Below, piece after piece: positions 54,273-62,724 of a stretch of 64,000 nt of DNA. The first letter of the stretch is position 1. Each line of letters begins with the position of its first letter. Below the pieces are notes generated by a model. That model worked only from the letters and a program-made list of their open reading frames with translations, searched no databases and was not told the DNA's origin. The DNA is from Gracilimonas sp. (GTDB lineage: Bacteria; Bacteroidota; Rhodothermia; Balneolales; Balneolaceae), in the NCBI RefSeq assembly GCF_040218225.1, contig NZ_JAVJQO010000006.1:248001-312000 (forward strand). The letters are read 5' to 3'. A program made the position numbers and the translations under genes.

Positions 54273-54602
54273 ATGGCAGAAACACCTACAGTTACGATTA
54301 ACGAAAGAACTTTTAATGCTTATAAACTTGAAGGAACTACATTTAATAATATTGCTGCCATATATGTAATCATATGTGTCGACAATCAAGGTAAATGGTT
54401 TATAGTTGATGTTGGAGAAACCGGTGAACTCGGTGATAGAATAGAAAACCATGATCGAAGAGATTGCTGGGCTAAAAACTGTGACCACACATTATGGGTT
54501 TGTGTTTTGAGCACCCCAAGCAAACAATACACTCAAAAAGATCGCTTATTGATAGAGGCTGAAATCCGGGATCAGCACAATCCGCCTTGTGGTCAAAAGT
54601 AA
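54273..54602 (+). CDS. Small GIY-YIG-like nuclease-fold protein
   Basis: A 109-residue protein with the GIY-YIG-like order AAIYVIICVD, then DVGETGELGDRIENHDRRDCW, a later Glu in LLIEAEIRDQHNPPCG. The tyrosines of the true motif are partly changed (IYV and VGETG), but Arg and Glu positions fit. It could be a nuclease or a fold relative without activity. It follows the esterase by 6 bases. Confidence 0.6.
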   Translation: MAETPTVTINERTFNAYKLEGTTFNNIAAIYVIICVDNQGKWFIVDVGETGELGDRIENHDRRDCWAKNCDHTLWVCVLSTPSKQYTQKDRLLIEAEIRDQHNPPCGQK

Positions 54603-54608
54603 ATAACT

Positions 54609-55061
54609 ATGATTGACTCTACTGATCTTAAACTTATTGATACAGTAAGGGATGAGATAGGTAAAATCTATGATTTGGAAAATAAGTACTCCCCAGAATT
54701 TATTATTCAGAATGAGCCAGGAGAGCATTTAAAACTTCTAGATTCATCTAAGTCAGTTTATAAATCTATTTACTATAAAGATAAGTTTATTGGTTTCATA
54801 TTGCTCATTAAGGATGGGGATCAAATCAGTGTAGAATTCAGACGGATAGTTATTGATCTACAAAATCAATGTATCGGGAAACTTGTTTTGAGGAGAGTGG
54901 ATAGAATTTGACAAAAGCAGTTGCAACGGAATCGAATTTAGCTTGATGTTTTCTCTTCCAATACGAGAGCTCAAGCTGTATATGAAGCCAGCAGTTACAA
55001 GCGATTCGGCGAATCATCACTAAATGGTCGGTCTCTATTCTTGTACGAGAAACTACTTTAA
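54609..55061 (+). pseudogene. GNAT acetyltransferase with two in-frame stops
   Basis: One frame reads across the whole stretch: start ATG 54609, ISVEFRRIVIDLQNQCIGKLVLRRVDRI, TGA at 54909-54911, QKQLQRNRI, TAG, then LDVFSSNTRAQAVYEASSYKRFGE and LFLYEKLL. The second stop stands where the family usually has Trp (N-R-x-W-L-D-V), so TGG to TAG is likely. Both breaks are nonsense changes and the frame is otherwise whole, at ~150 residues. Confidence 0.8.
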
Positions 55062-55402
55062 TTTGAGGATTCGCAGGATTTTGTGTCCGATTTTACACAG
55101 AATATGACCTTAAAGTCTTAAAACTTCTATTGCACTGCACAAGTGACCTCTTTTCCTTTTAAATCAATGGGTTAATAGTACCTTATTATGACAAATGAAT
55201 TGCAATTTTTATCCCTAAAAACGCTACAGTTCCCATAAATACTGGACTCGGAGTATATTCCATGTATAATTCTCTCAAATTCTACCAAGTAATGTTATGT
55301 AAATACATTAAGGACCTGTACTGAATGTGCGTAGAATAAATTAAGAACAAGTACAAAGGTTGCATTGGGACATCGAGAATTAACTAAACAAGGAGAAGAG
55401 AG
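55062..55402. other. Gene-free stretch
   Basis: No gene or strong repeat is visible in these 341 bases, apart from a strong ribosome site (AAGGAG) just before the XRE gene start. It is AT-rich, and the start 55403 must be served by a promoter here. A TGTGCGTA octamer at 55325 recurs in other intergenic regions of the window and may be chance. Confidence 0.5.
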
Positions 55403-55744
55403 ATGAAAAACCCTGAAGTAGTATATAAAACAAAAACTAGAGATGACTTCCTTATGGATGTTGTAGGTGATTTAATAAAGCTCCGACATAGAAAGGGTAT
55501 GACACAAGAAGAATTAAATCATAGAATTGGTGTAGCCGATCGCTTGGTAAGTAAGTGGGAGTGTGGAATGAGAACACCAACTTCATTTAATCTTTATTGC
55601 TGGGCTGATGCATTAGATGGTAAGCTAATAGTTATACCTAATCTTGATCGACCCTCAAAATCATCTGAGGGACACCAAGGTGTAGTAGATTATGATGATC
55701 AGGTGGGAGAATCTGTTGAAAGGTATCTTGCCAAGGCAGCATAA
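55403..55744 (+). CDS. XRE-family HTH regulator
   Basis: A 113-residue protein with an XRE helix-turn-helix (about residues 20-75: LIKLRHRKGMTQEELNHRIG, then RLVSKWECGMRTP). It has the strongest ribosome site in its area. There is no adjoining toxin, so an antitoxin role is not supported; a solitary regulator is more likely. It is followed by a terminator hairpin. Confidence 0.87.
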   Translation: MKNPEVVYKTKTRDDFLMDVVGDLIKLRHRKGMTQEELNHRIGVADRLVSKWECGMRTPTSFNLYCWADALDGKLIVIPNLDRPSKSSEGHQGVVDYDDQVGESVERYLAKAA

Positions 55745-55766
55745 CAACCATTATCCAAATTAAAAA

Positions 55767-55798
55767 AGGTGGGAGCCACGTCACTGGCACCCACCTAT
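55767..55798 (-). terminator. Hairpin terminator for the NmrA gene
   Basis: AGGTGGG-A-GCCA pairs with TGGC-A-CCCACCT with one A-A mismatch across a 6-base loop. On the minus strand it is followed by a T-run, so it ends the leftward NmrA transcript; it may act on the XRE transcript too. Confidence 0.72.
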
Positions 55799-55821
55799 TT
55801 GGGGTACAATAATGGTTCATG

Positions 55822-55914
55822 AGTCAAGGTCTAAATTATGAGGGGAATCACCCACTTTGCACAAACCCGTGCGGAAAAGTGGGGATACGTAATTTAGCTT
55901 GTATAACCTTGACT
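55822..55914. repeat. 93-base imperfect palindrome
   Basis: A nested inverted repeat: AGTCAAGGT/ACCTTGACT at the ends, then CTAAATTA/TAATTTAG, CCCACTTT/AAAGTGGG and GCAC/GTGC around the loop. The arms are interrupted by unequal bulges. The right end overlaps the NmrA stop codon. As RNA it would fold into one long bulged hairpin. It could be the end of a small mobile repeat or a structured RNA; neither is shown. Confidence 0.75.
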
Positions 55915-56779
55915 ACTCTTCTGGTATAAAGTGATTTGAGTTATTTTTGATATATGTGTTGAAATAATGGGGACCTCGACCAAGAATTTTCATGACATGA
56001 TCGGTATTTATATCGACCTTACCCTCTTTACATTTCTTATTAAACTGCATAAAAACCTCAACCATCCATTCAGGCATACCAGAATCAAGCATAGATTCTT
56101 CTGCTACATCTTCCGGAACATCAACGTAAAATATCTCTTTACCTAAGACATTGGTAAATATTGAAGCTATTTCATTTTTTGTGTAGCTATGCCCTGTCAA
56201 CTGATACATATCTGTATCGAAGGACTTTTTTGTTAAAAGAAAAGATACAACCTCAGCTAAATCTTCGACATCAATTAGGTTTACTTTAGCATTTCCATGG
56301 GGTAGATAAAAGGCACCATCGTGGCGGATCGTCTCACCGTAGAAATTTTGAAAATTTTGCATGAAATTGGCCGATCTTAAAAAAAGATGCTCTATACCTG
56401 ATTCCACGATAAGATCTTCAGAAATACCATGCCATTTCCACAAATTGACCTCACTTTTGGAGTCCGCATTAAGAACGGAAAGCTTTATAATACGTTTCAC
56501 CCCAACATCTAAGGCTGCTTTCACAAAATTTTCGGTCATTTGTTCCATATCCGGAGATAAAGGAACATTAAAGAAGACCGTATCTACACCCTCTAAAGCC
56601 ATCTTTAATTTTTGAAGATCTAAGAAATCGGCAGATCTAAAATTGTCCTTCTGAATATTTTCTGGTTTATTTCTACTTATAGCAACAAAAGGCACACCAT
56701 TGTCATAAAGTCTATTTTGCACTTTTGTTCCAAGAGTGCCGGTTGCAGCTGTAATTGCTATATTTGGGTAATTCATCAT
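55913..56779 (-). CDS. NmrA-like NAD(P)-binding protein
   Basis: A 288-residue atypical SDR of the NmrA/HSCARG type. The N-terminal dinucleotide motif is ITAATGTLGTKVQ near residue 8, followed by the helical substrate region (FLRSANFMQNF) and YQLTGHSYTKNEIA. Such proteins sense or use NADPH, or reduce quinones. An HxlR gene diverges 145 bases upstream, a common pairing for control by oxidants. The start may be either of two Met. Confidence 0.9.
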   Translation of the reverse strand: MMNYPNIAITAATGTLGTKVQNRLYDNGVPFVAISRNKPENIQKDNFRSADFLDLQKLKMALEGVDTVFFNVPLSPDMEQMTENFVKAALDVGVKRIIKLSVLNADSKSEVNLWKWHGISEDLIVESGIEHLFLRSANFMQNFQNFYGETIRHDGAFYLPHGNAKVNLIDVEDLAEVVSFLLTKKSFDTDMYQLTGHSYTKNEIASIFTNVLGKEIFYVDVPEDVAEESMLDSGMPEWMVEVFMQFNKKCKEGKVDINTDHVMKILGRGPHYFNTYIKNNSNHFIPEE

Positions 56780-56924
56780 GAAGTATTTGAGTTATTAATT
56801 CATCTCGAATCTCAAAATTAAATTATTCATTAACAATAACTTACAGTATAGAAAGAAACTTACCATTTGGTTAGAAAAAGGCTTTCAGGAGAGCAAGCCT
56901 CTCTTTTACAAAGATTAGAATATT

Positions 56925-57245
56925 ATGGACGGCAAATACAAAGAAGCATCTGAATGCCCGATTACAAAATCAGTTGATATAATTGGGGGAAAGTGGAAGC
57001 CCATTATCTTGTGGGTGCTACGTAATGGGGCTTTGAGATATAATGAAATAAATAAAGAGATTGAGGGGGTATCAGAAAAAGTTTTATCTCAACAACTGAC
57101 TCAATTGGAGAAATCTGGATTTGTACTACGTCAAGTTGAGTATGAAAAACCTCCAAAAGTTACTTACAAGTTATCTGATCTTGGTTCTTCTTTTGTCCCT
57201 GTCTTGGAAACAATGGCAGACTGGAGTAGAGAAAAACTTAGCTAG
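56925..57245 (+). CDS. HxlR-family transcriptional regulator
   Basis: A 106-residue winged-helix regulator: KSVDIIGGKWKPIILWVL, then YNEINKEIEGVSEKVLSQQLTQLE, YKLSDLG. It carries the conserved Cys at residue 9 (ECPITK), which can sense quinones or aldehydes. It diverges from the NmrA gene and is followed, 75 bases later, by the flavoprotein gene. Confidence 0.93.
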   Translation: MDGKYKEASECPITKSVDIIGGKWKPIILWVLRNGALRYNEINKEIEGVSEKVLSQQLTQLEKSGFVLRQVEYEKPPKVTYKLSDLGSSFVPVLETMADWSREKLS

Positions 57246-57320
57246 AATTTCGTCTTTTGCATTCACCTATACGTCTTTATAGTAGAAGTCAAAGACAAAA
57301 CTATAAAGAGGTATTTAAAT

Positions 57321-58703
57321 ATGACTGTTGAAGAAAACCTACCCATCGCGATAATTGGCGCAGGCCCAGTAGGCCTAGCAGCTGCATCATATATCATAAA
57401 GAGAGGTAAAACACCTATTATCTTAGAAGCCGGGGATGAGGCTGGTTATGCTATTCGTCAATGGGAACATGTGAGATTATTTTCCCCTTGGAAGTATAAT
57501 ATGGATAAGGCAGCAGTTGAACTTTTAAAAGCTTCATCGTGGATCGAGCCAGAACCCGAGAAGCTTCCGACCGGGAAAGAGTTTCTTGAGGACTATATAA
57601 CACCACTTTCAAAAAATACTGTCCTAAAAGATTTTATAAAGTACGGTAGTAAAGTCACAGCTGTTACACGCCTTAATACTGATAAAATAAGGACGTTTGG
57701 CAGAGAAAAACTTCCATATGTATTAAAAATTGACCGTGGGTCAGATACGGAATTCATACAAGCCTCCGCAGTTATTGATACATCCGGAACCTGGTTCACT
57801 CCAAACCCAATTGGTTCAGGTGGAATTAAAGCTGCCGGTGAAGAGGAGCATTCAAATAAAATAACATATGGAATTCCCAATGTTCTTAATAAAGATCGGG
57901 CGAAATTTGAAGATAAAACAATTGCTGTAGTTGGAAGTGGTCACTCAGCAATGCAGGTCATTATTGATCTTCTTGAATTACAAGAAACATCTCAAACGAC
58001 AAATATGAAATGGGTGATGAGAAAAACTGATCTTGGTAATGTTTTTGGTGGTGGTAAGGATGATGCTTTACCTGCTAGAGGTGAAATTGGAATGAAAGCT
58101 AAAAAAGCGGTTGAATATAACCGTCTTGAATTGGTCACGCCTTTTCTTATAAATAAAGTTTCTATGGAGTCTTCAGGCGATAGCAAATTAAAAGTCCATG
58201 GATTTAAAAATGGTCAAAATCATCACATAGAAGTAGATGAGATTATAGCAACAACTGGATTTCGACCTGACCTAGAAATGCTTAGAGAGGTTCGTGTAAA
58301 CATTGATTCATCTCTTGAATCTGTCGCTGATATCGCTTCGATGATTGATCCTAATATTCATAGTTGTGGTACGGTACCACCTCATGGGGTTGAAGAACTA
58401 AAACATGATGACGAGAATTTCTTTATTGCCGGAATGAAAAGCTATGGCCGTGCACCAACTTTCCTAATGGCTACGGGCTATGAACAAGTCAGATCGATTG
58501 TAGCCTATCTTGATGGTGATTTGGAAGCTGCTAATAGAATTGAGTTAGATTTACCTGAAACTGGTGTTTGCAGTAGTAATTTATCTCTAAACGGAGCTGA
58601 ATGTTGTGCGCCTGCTAATTCACAAGAAGATGTATCAAGTTCTTGTTGTACCCCAAACAGGAAAACAACCTTAGTTCAAGCTAGCCCTGCTTGCTGTGGC
58701 TAA
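57321..58703 (+). CDS. FAD/NAD(P) flavoprotein with Cys-rich tail (ArsO/CzcO-like)
   Basis: A 460-residue flavin monooxygenase-like protein. FAD motif IIGAGPVGLAAASYI near residue 12, NADP motif VVGSGHSAMQV near residue 205, and ATTGFRPD near the end. The last ~45 residues hold cysteine pairs (ECCAP, SSCCTP, ACCG). Cys-rich tails of this type occur on metalloid-linked flavoproteins such as ArsO. With MFS, SigZ and rhodanese genes it forms a cluster known from several bacteria, so an arsenic or sulfur role is likely but not proven. Confidence 0.82.
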   Translation: MTVEENLPIAIIGAGPVGLAAASYIIKRGKTPIILEAGDEAGYAIRQWEHVRLFSPWKYNMDKAAVELLKASSWIEPEPEKLPTGKEFLEDYITPLSKNTVLKDFIKYGSKVTAVTRLNTDKIRTFGREKLPYVLKIDRGSDTEFIQASAVIDTSGTWFTPNPIGSGGIKAAGEEEHSNKITYGIPNVLNKDRAKFEDKTIAVVGSGHSAMQVIIDLLELQETSQTTNMKWVMRKTDLGNVFGGGKDDALPARGEIGMKAKKAVEYNRLELVTPFLINKVSMESSGDSKLKVHGFKNGQNHHIEVDEIIATTGFRPDLEMLREVRVNIDSSLESVADIASMIDPNIHSCGTVPPHGVEELKHDDENFFIAGMKSYGRAPTFLMATGYEQVRSIVAYLDGDLEAANRIELDLPETGVCSSNLSLNGAECCAPANSQEDVSSSCCTPNRKTTLVQASPACCG

Positions 58704-58738
58704 GTCCTGATGGTAGTTATTTAAGGGTATCTAATTCA

Positions 58739-59896
58739 TTGAAAAAAATACTCACAGTATTGGGTCTGACTCAGCTGGTTGGATGGGGCACACTCTACTA
58801 CTCATTTAGCATATTTGTAACACCTATTCATGAGAAATTGGGGTGGAGTTATTCAGCTATTAATGCAGCTGTTACAGTCTCTTTGATAACTTGGGCTATA
58901 TGTGCACCCTTCGTTGGTAATATGCTCCATACGAAGGGTGCAAGATTTGTAATGAGCACAGGATCCCTTATCGCATCCTTTGGCCTTCTAATCTGGGGCT
59001 TAACCCCATACTCATACGCTGTATTTTTGACTGCCTGGATGCTCATAGGTATCTCGATGTCAATGGTGCTTTATGAGTCTTCTTTTGCAGTTTTAACAAC
59101 ACAATTTGAGAACTATAAAAAAGGGATTAATCTATTAACCATTGTTGGAGGATTGGCAAGTACGATATTTATACCGATTGTCCAATTCAGTATTGATAAA
59201 TCAAGCTATGAAGAGACTATCTGGTTACTTTTTCTTCTCAACCTTGCTGTAAATTTTCCTCTTCATTTTATATTTCTGCCCAAATCAAAGGCAAACTTTA
59301 AAAAACTTGATTCGTCTCAAAAGCTACACTCCAAAAGAGTGAGAAACCTACTAAAAGATCAATCTTTCTTAGGCTTACTAATCTGGTTTTCCGCTTATGC
59401 TTTGTTAACATCTGGCTTTTCATTTCTGTTGTTTCCATTGTTATTAGACTTTGGAGTAGATAAAAACAATGTAATTTATACGATGGCCTTAATTGGAGTA
59501 ATGCAGGTCGTTGGTAGAGTCGTATTTATTATTTTCGAGACTAAAGAAAACAATAGAGACATTGGAATAGTTATTAATATCTTTTTTTTGCTCTCCATAC
59601 TAATACTCTTATTTAGTAAAAACTTCTTTGCCCTTTTACTGTTTGCATTTTTATATGGGTCTGCTAAAGGTATTATGTCAATTATAAAGGGAACAGCGGC
59701 AGCGGATTTATTTTCTTTAGATTACTATACCCGTATAAATGGATTTTTATCAGGTATTTCAGGTTTTGTTAAAGCTACTTCGCCTCTTTTGTTATCAATA
59801 TTGTGGACAAATTATCAATCGGGTACGTCTGTATTATTTATTTTGTTAATAGTTCCATTAATTGGGATTGTTGGGGTAAAGCTAATAAGCAACTGA
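58739..59896 (+). CDS. MFS transporter
   Basis: About 386 residues with 12 predicted membrane helices. The frame opens at 58691, but those bases overlap the flavoprotein, so I chose TTG 58739 (LKKILTVLGLTQLVGWG), which gives the typical start of this exporter class. It ends 9 bases from the convergent SigZ gene. It likely exports the product or substrate of the flavoprotein (inference). Confidence 0.85.
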   Translation: MKKILTVLGLTQLVGWGTLYYSFSIFVTPIHEKLGWSYSAINAAVTVSLITWAICAPFVGNMLHTKGARFVMSTGSLIASFGLLIWGLTPYSYAVFLTAWMLIGISMSMVLYESSFAVLTTQFENYKKGINLLTIVGGLASTIFIPIVQFSIDKSSYEETIWLLFLLNLAVNFPLHFIFLPKSKANFKKLDSSQKLHSKRVRNLLKDQSFLGLLIWFSAYALLTSGFSFLLFPLLLDFGVDKNNVIYTMALIGVMQVVGRVVFIIFETKENNRDIGIVINIFFLLSILILLFSKNFFALLLFAFLYGSAKGIMSIIKGTAAADLFSLDYYTRINGFLSGISGFVKATSPLLLSILWTNYQSGTSVLFILLIVPLIGIVGVKLISN

Positions 59897-59905
59897 TGTG
59901 TTAGA

Positions 59906-60463
59906 CTAACAGTTTTCTGATTTACCACTTAACTTCACAGGCTCACAATTAATAATGTTTCCTTCTTTATCATAGATTAATCTGCAGCACTCTTCAACAA
60001 ACCGGTTAAATATTACTTCCCGTGCTTTTTGGACCCTTGATTTTAGAGTACTATAAGGTATGTCAAGTTTTTCTGCAGCCTCTTTCTGGGAGGTCTCACC
60101 TGAAAATATTTCCAATAACAGTTGGTTATCAACTGCATCATATTCTTCAATAAACTCTACTAAACAGTCACTTATTCCGTTAACCAATTGGGTAATTTGG
60201 TCAATTTCATTATTTGAGCTCTGAATTTCTTTTTCACCAAGCGAAAGCTCTTTCTTTTTTCTTGTATGATCTATTAACCTGTTCCTTGCAATGGTAAATA
60301 TCCAACTATCAAGATTTTCAATTTCCTCTAACTTAGAGGAGTTATCCAAGACTTTTATAAAAATATCTTGTGTTAGATCCTTTGCTAGCTCTTCATCTGA
60401 TACTCTTGCATTAATGTAATTGAGTATTTTATACCGGTATGTATTCCAGATTTGTTCTTCCAT
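59906..60463 (-). CDS. sigZ: RNA polymerase sigma factor, SigZ-type ECF
   Basis: A 185-residue ECF sigma factor: region 2 (AKDLTQDIFIKVLD, WIFTIARNRLIDHTR) and region 4 (QKEAAEKLDIPYSTLKSRVQKAR) are intact. A short C-terminal extension carries ECCR and INC cysteines, typical of SigZ. No anti-sigma gene is adjacent, so control may be through those cysteines. It is divergent from the rhodanese gene by 200 bases. The symbol is a family label rather than a proven orthologue. Confidence 0.82.
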   Translation of the reverse strand: MEEQIWNTYRYKILNYINARVSDEELAKDLTQDIFIKVLDNSSKLEEIENLDSWIFTIARNRLIDHTRKKKELSLGEKEIQSSNNEIDQITQLVNGISDCLVEFIEEYDAVDNQLLLEIFSGETSQKEAAEKLDIPYSTLKSRVQKAREVIFNRFVEECCRLIYDKEGNIINCEPVKLSGKSENC

Positions 60464-60663
60464 AAATGTAGTATAAAGCTTTATTCATATAGGACGATCA
60501 CTAAATCAAAAAGACGAAATCCTTATACTTTATAATATATCCTTAAGGCCTAAAGAATCATTATCAGAATACTAATCAAGTGCATGAATAAATCTCATTT
60601 TATTTAAGCTCTCACGCTCGCTATACTTTTTGTGAGTTAATAACATAATTAGAGGATACGAGC

Positions 60664-61065
60664 ATGAATACACAAATACAGCACTATGAAGACAAACTCT
60701 CTTTTGAGATGGACCCTGCAGATCTATATGAATATTTAAACAAAACAGATCATAATCTTGTAGTGATTGATGCAAGAAGTAAAGATGGATATGACATAGA
60801 GCATATTCCTAGTGCCATTAGTTTTCCGCACAGGACTATGAATGAGGAAACAACTTCCAAGCTTGATAAATCAAAAACCTACATCACCTATTGTGATGGC
60901 ATAGGTTGTAATGCCTCTACGAAGGGTGCTTTGAAACTTGCGAAACTTGGTTTTGATGTAAAGGAACTAATTGGTGGCCTAGAATGGTGGAAAAAAGATG
61001 GGTATCAGACTGAAGGCGAACTTAACGCTGAAAAAAATAATCCTGTCGTAGGTTGTTATTGTTAA
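60664..61065 (+). CDS. Rhodanese-like sulfurtransferase
   Basis: A 133-residue single rhodanese domain (LVVIDARSKDGYDIEHI, then active-site YCDGIGCNASTKGAL with catalytic Cys). The C-terminus has a second pair of Cys (VGCYC), like the neighbours' Cys-rich tails. It acts on thiosulfate or persulfide sulfur. It diverges from SigZ and is probably in its regulon (inference). Confidence 0.92.
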   Translation: MNTQIQHYEDKLSFEMDPADLYEYLNKTDHNLVVIDARSKDGYDIEHIPSAISFPHRTMNEETTSKLDKSKTYITYCDGIGCNASTKGALKLAKLGFDVKELIGGLEWWKKDGYQTEGELNAEKNNPVVGCYC

Positions 61066-61095
61066 GAGTGTAGAAATAGTACTTAAAACCCAACG

Positions 61096-61165
61096 AAAGG
61101 GTTCTTTAGTTTTCGCCCTACCTATTTGTACCCCGAACGAAAATTATTGAACCCTTTTTTATTTA
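61096..61165 (+). terminator. Long hairpin terminator after the rhodanese gene
   Basis: AAAGGGTTC (61096-61104) pairs with GAACCCTTT (61149-61157), with a second inner stem GTTTTCG/CGAAAAT. A T-run follows. It is much longer than a normal intrinsic terminator, so an attenuator role is possible. Confidence 0.75.
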
Positions 61166-61186
61166 ATTATTAGTGGAATTAGCATC

Positions 61187-61537
61187 ATGAAAAAAATAAA
61201 CCTTTACAAAACTCTTGATAGTATTGATGAATACTGGTCTCAAAAAGTCTTAGGGAAAGCTAATGGGAGTATGTTTAAAGTTGCTAAAGGTATTGGTGAA
61301 ATAAATTGGCATAAGCATGAAGATCAGGATGAAGTATTTATTGTTCTAAAGGGTGCTATTACAATCCGGTTTAAAGAAGATTATGATGATGTTTTACTTG
61401 AAAAGGGTGATATGTTAGTTGTACCGAAAGGAGTTGAACACAGTCCAGTAGCTGACCAGGACGTTGAACTTCTTGTTGTTGGGAAAAACATTACTTCCAA
61501 TAAACAAGGTGGAAAACCAGATTGGAGCTATCAATAA
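61187..61537 (+). CDS. Cupin-2 family protein
   Basis: A 116-residue cupin with motif 1 INWHKHEDQDEVFIVLKG and motif 2 VPKGVEHSPVADQ; metal ligands His, His, Glu and His are kept. The start codon follows GTGGAATTAGCATC with no strong ribosome site. The MBL gene follows by 5 bases, so they are co-transcribed. Confidence 0.9.
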   Translation: MKKINLYKTLDSIDEYWSQKVLGKANGSMFKVAKGIGEINWHKHEDQDEVFIVLKGAITIRFKEDYDDVLLEKGDMLVVPKGVEHSPVADQDVELLVVGKNITSNKQGGKPDWSYQ

Positions 61538-61542
61538 ATTAC

Positions 61543-62295
61543 ATGAGAATAAAAGTTTGGTATATCGGTGTTGCTACGATACTCATAGAAATTGGCTCAA
61601 TTAAAATTATTACAGATCCCAATCTCGATAAACCAGGAAATTTATACCATCATGGTTTTTTGGCCTTTTCTAAAAAGAACTCAATACCACGATTCGAAGA
61701 TCAATTAAAACATATAGATCTTGCCCTAATTAGTCATGCCCATCATAAAGATAATTTAGACCGGACTGGACTAAAGCTATTAAACAACGTAAATCAAATA
61801 ATTACTACTTATCATTCCTCAATAAAACTCAAGCGAGGCATAGGCTTGGATCCTGGGGAGAGTTTTATATATAAAAAGAGAAAAAATGAATTAGAAATTA
61901 TTGCCATTGAAGCTCAACATGGAGTCTTTCCAGTCCACTACTTTGCAGGACCGGTAATAGGGTTTATCATAAGGAAAACTAATTCTAATAATCTAATCTA
62001 TATTTCAGGCGATACTATTTATAAGTCTGAGATTGCCAAGCAAGTTAATGACTTAGGAGATACAAAATTGTTTATCCCTCATTTGGGTAAAGCTCAGTTT
62101 AAATATCTATCAGGTAATCTAAGATACACTATGAATGAAACTGATTTAAAGCACTTCATAACGGATTTAAGTCCGGAAAGAATTTTTCCAGTTCACAACG
62201 AGGGCTGGACTCACTTTAATAAAGTTCAAAATCCTGTAGATGATGATTTTAAGAATAGGTTAATTAAAAAAAATGAATTTGAAACGGACATATAA
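61543..62295 (+). CDS. MBL-fold metallo-hydrolase
   Basis: A 250-residue MBL-fold protein starting at ATG 61543. The earlier start at 61522 overlaps the cupin. The metal motif reads HAHHKDNLD, a variant of HxHxDH, then HGVFPVHYFAGP, YISGDT and the late His in VHNEGWTH. It is a UlaG-like relative of 36325-37095, with a different metal motif. Substrate unknown. Confidence 0.87.
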   Translation: MRIKVWYIGVATILIEIGSIKIITDPNLDKPGNLYHHGFLAFSKKNSIPRFEDQLKHIDLALISHAHHKDNLDRTGLKLLNNVNQIITTYHSSIKLKRGIGLDPGESFIYKKRKNELEIIAIEAQHGVFPVHYFAGPVIGFIIRKTNSNNLIYISGDTIYKSEIAKQVNDLGDTKLFIPHLGKAQFKYLSGNLRYTMNETDLKHFITDLSPERIFPVHNEGWTHFNKVQNPVDDDFKNRLIKKNEFETDI

Positions 62296-62301
62296 AAGAG
62301 C

Positions 62302-62709
62302 ATGATTGAATTCATCTGCGCAGTTATAACAACAACGTTTATCATTGGTATTGGAAAAGCTAAAATCTTTCGATTTGAAAAGGACCGTAGTTATTTCCCA
62401 ACGATTCTAATAGTTATAGCACTTGTCTATATACTCTTTGCAGTCATGAGTTCTAATGTAGACGTTATAATTGCAGAAGCAGTAGTAGCTACAATGTTTA
62501 TTACAGGGGCTTTATATGGCTCTGTAAACTCATTAAGAATGGTAGCCATACTTCTTATAGTACATGGCTTGTATGATTTTATTCATCCACACATCTTTAA
62601 CTATAATACAGTCCCTTCTTGGTGGCCCATATTTTGTTTATATGTTGATGTAATACTTGGAGTTTGGATTTTTTTCAGATACAACGACAGAAAAGTAAAT
62701 CACCTTTGA
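62302..62709 (+). CDS. Four-TM membrane protein
   Basis: A 135-residue inner-membrane protein with four or five helices, containing DRSYFPTILIVIAL, HGLYDFIHPHIF and VPSWWPIFCLYVDVILG. The pattern resembles DUF6010 proteins of unknown function. It starts 6 bases after the MBL gene and may be in its operon. Confidence 0.68.
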   Translation: MIEFICAVITTTFIIGIGKAKIFRFEKDRSYFPTILIVIALVYILFAVMSSNVDVIIAEAVVATMFITGALYGSVNSLRMVAILLIVHGLYDFIHPHIFNYNTVPSWWPIFCLYVDVILGVWIFFRYNDRKVNHL

Positions 62710-62724
62710 GATAGCTTAGTATCC

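Noticed and set aside
52206-54602. Integron gene-cassette array (many short unrelated genes in one direction)
   Set aside because: The gaps between these genes are only 2-6 bases, too short for attC sites, and no integron integrase is in the window.
29712-55332. ACGCACAA/TTGTGCGT octamer near 29712, 31802, 45771, 52107 and 55325 as a shared operator
   Set aside because: The five sites lack common flanks and spacing to starts. Only the first two share further sequence, which is reported separately.
55822-55914. The palindrome as an attC site
   Set aside because: The required RYYYAAC and GTTRRRY core ends are missing, though the size is similar.
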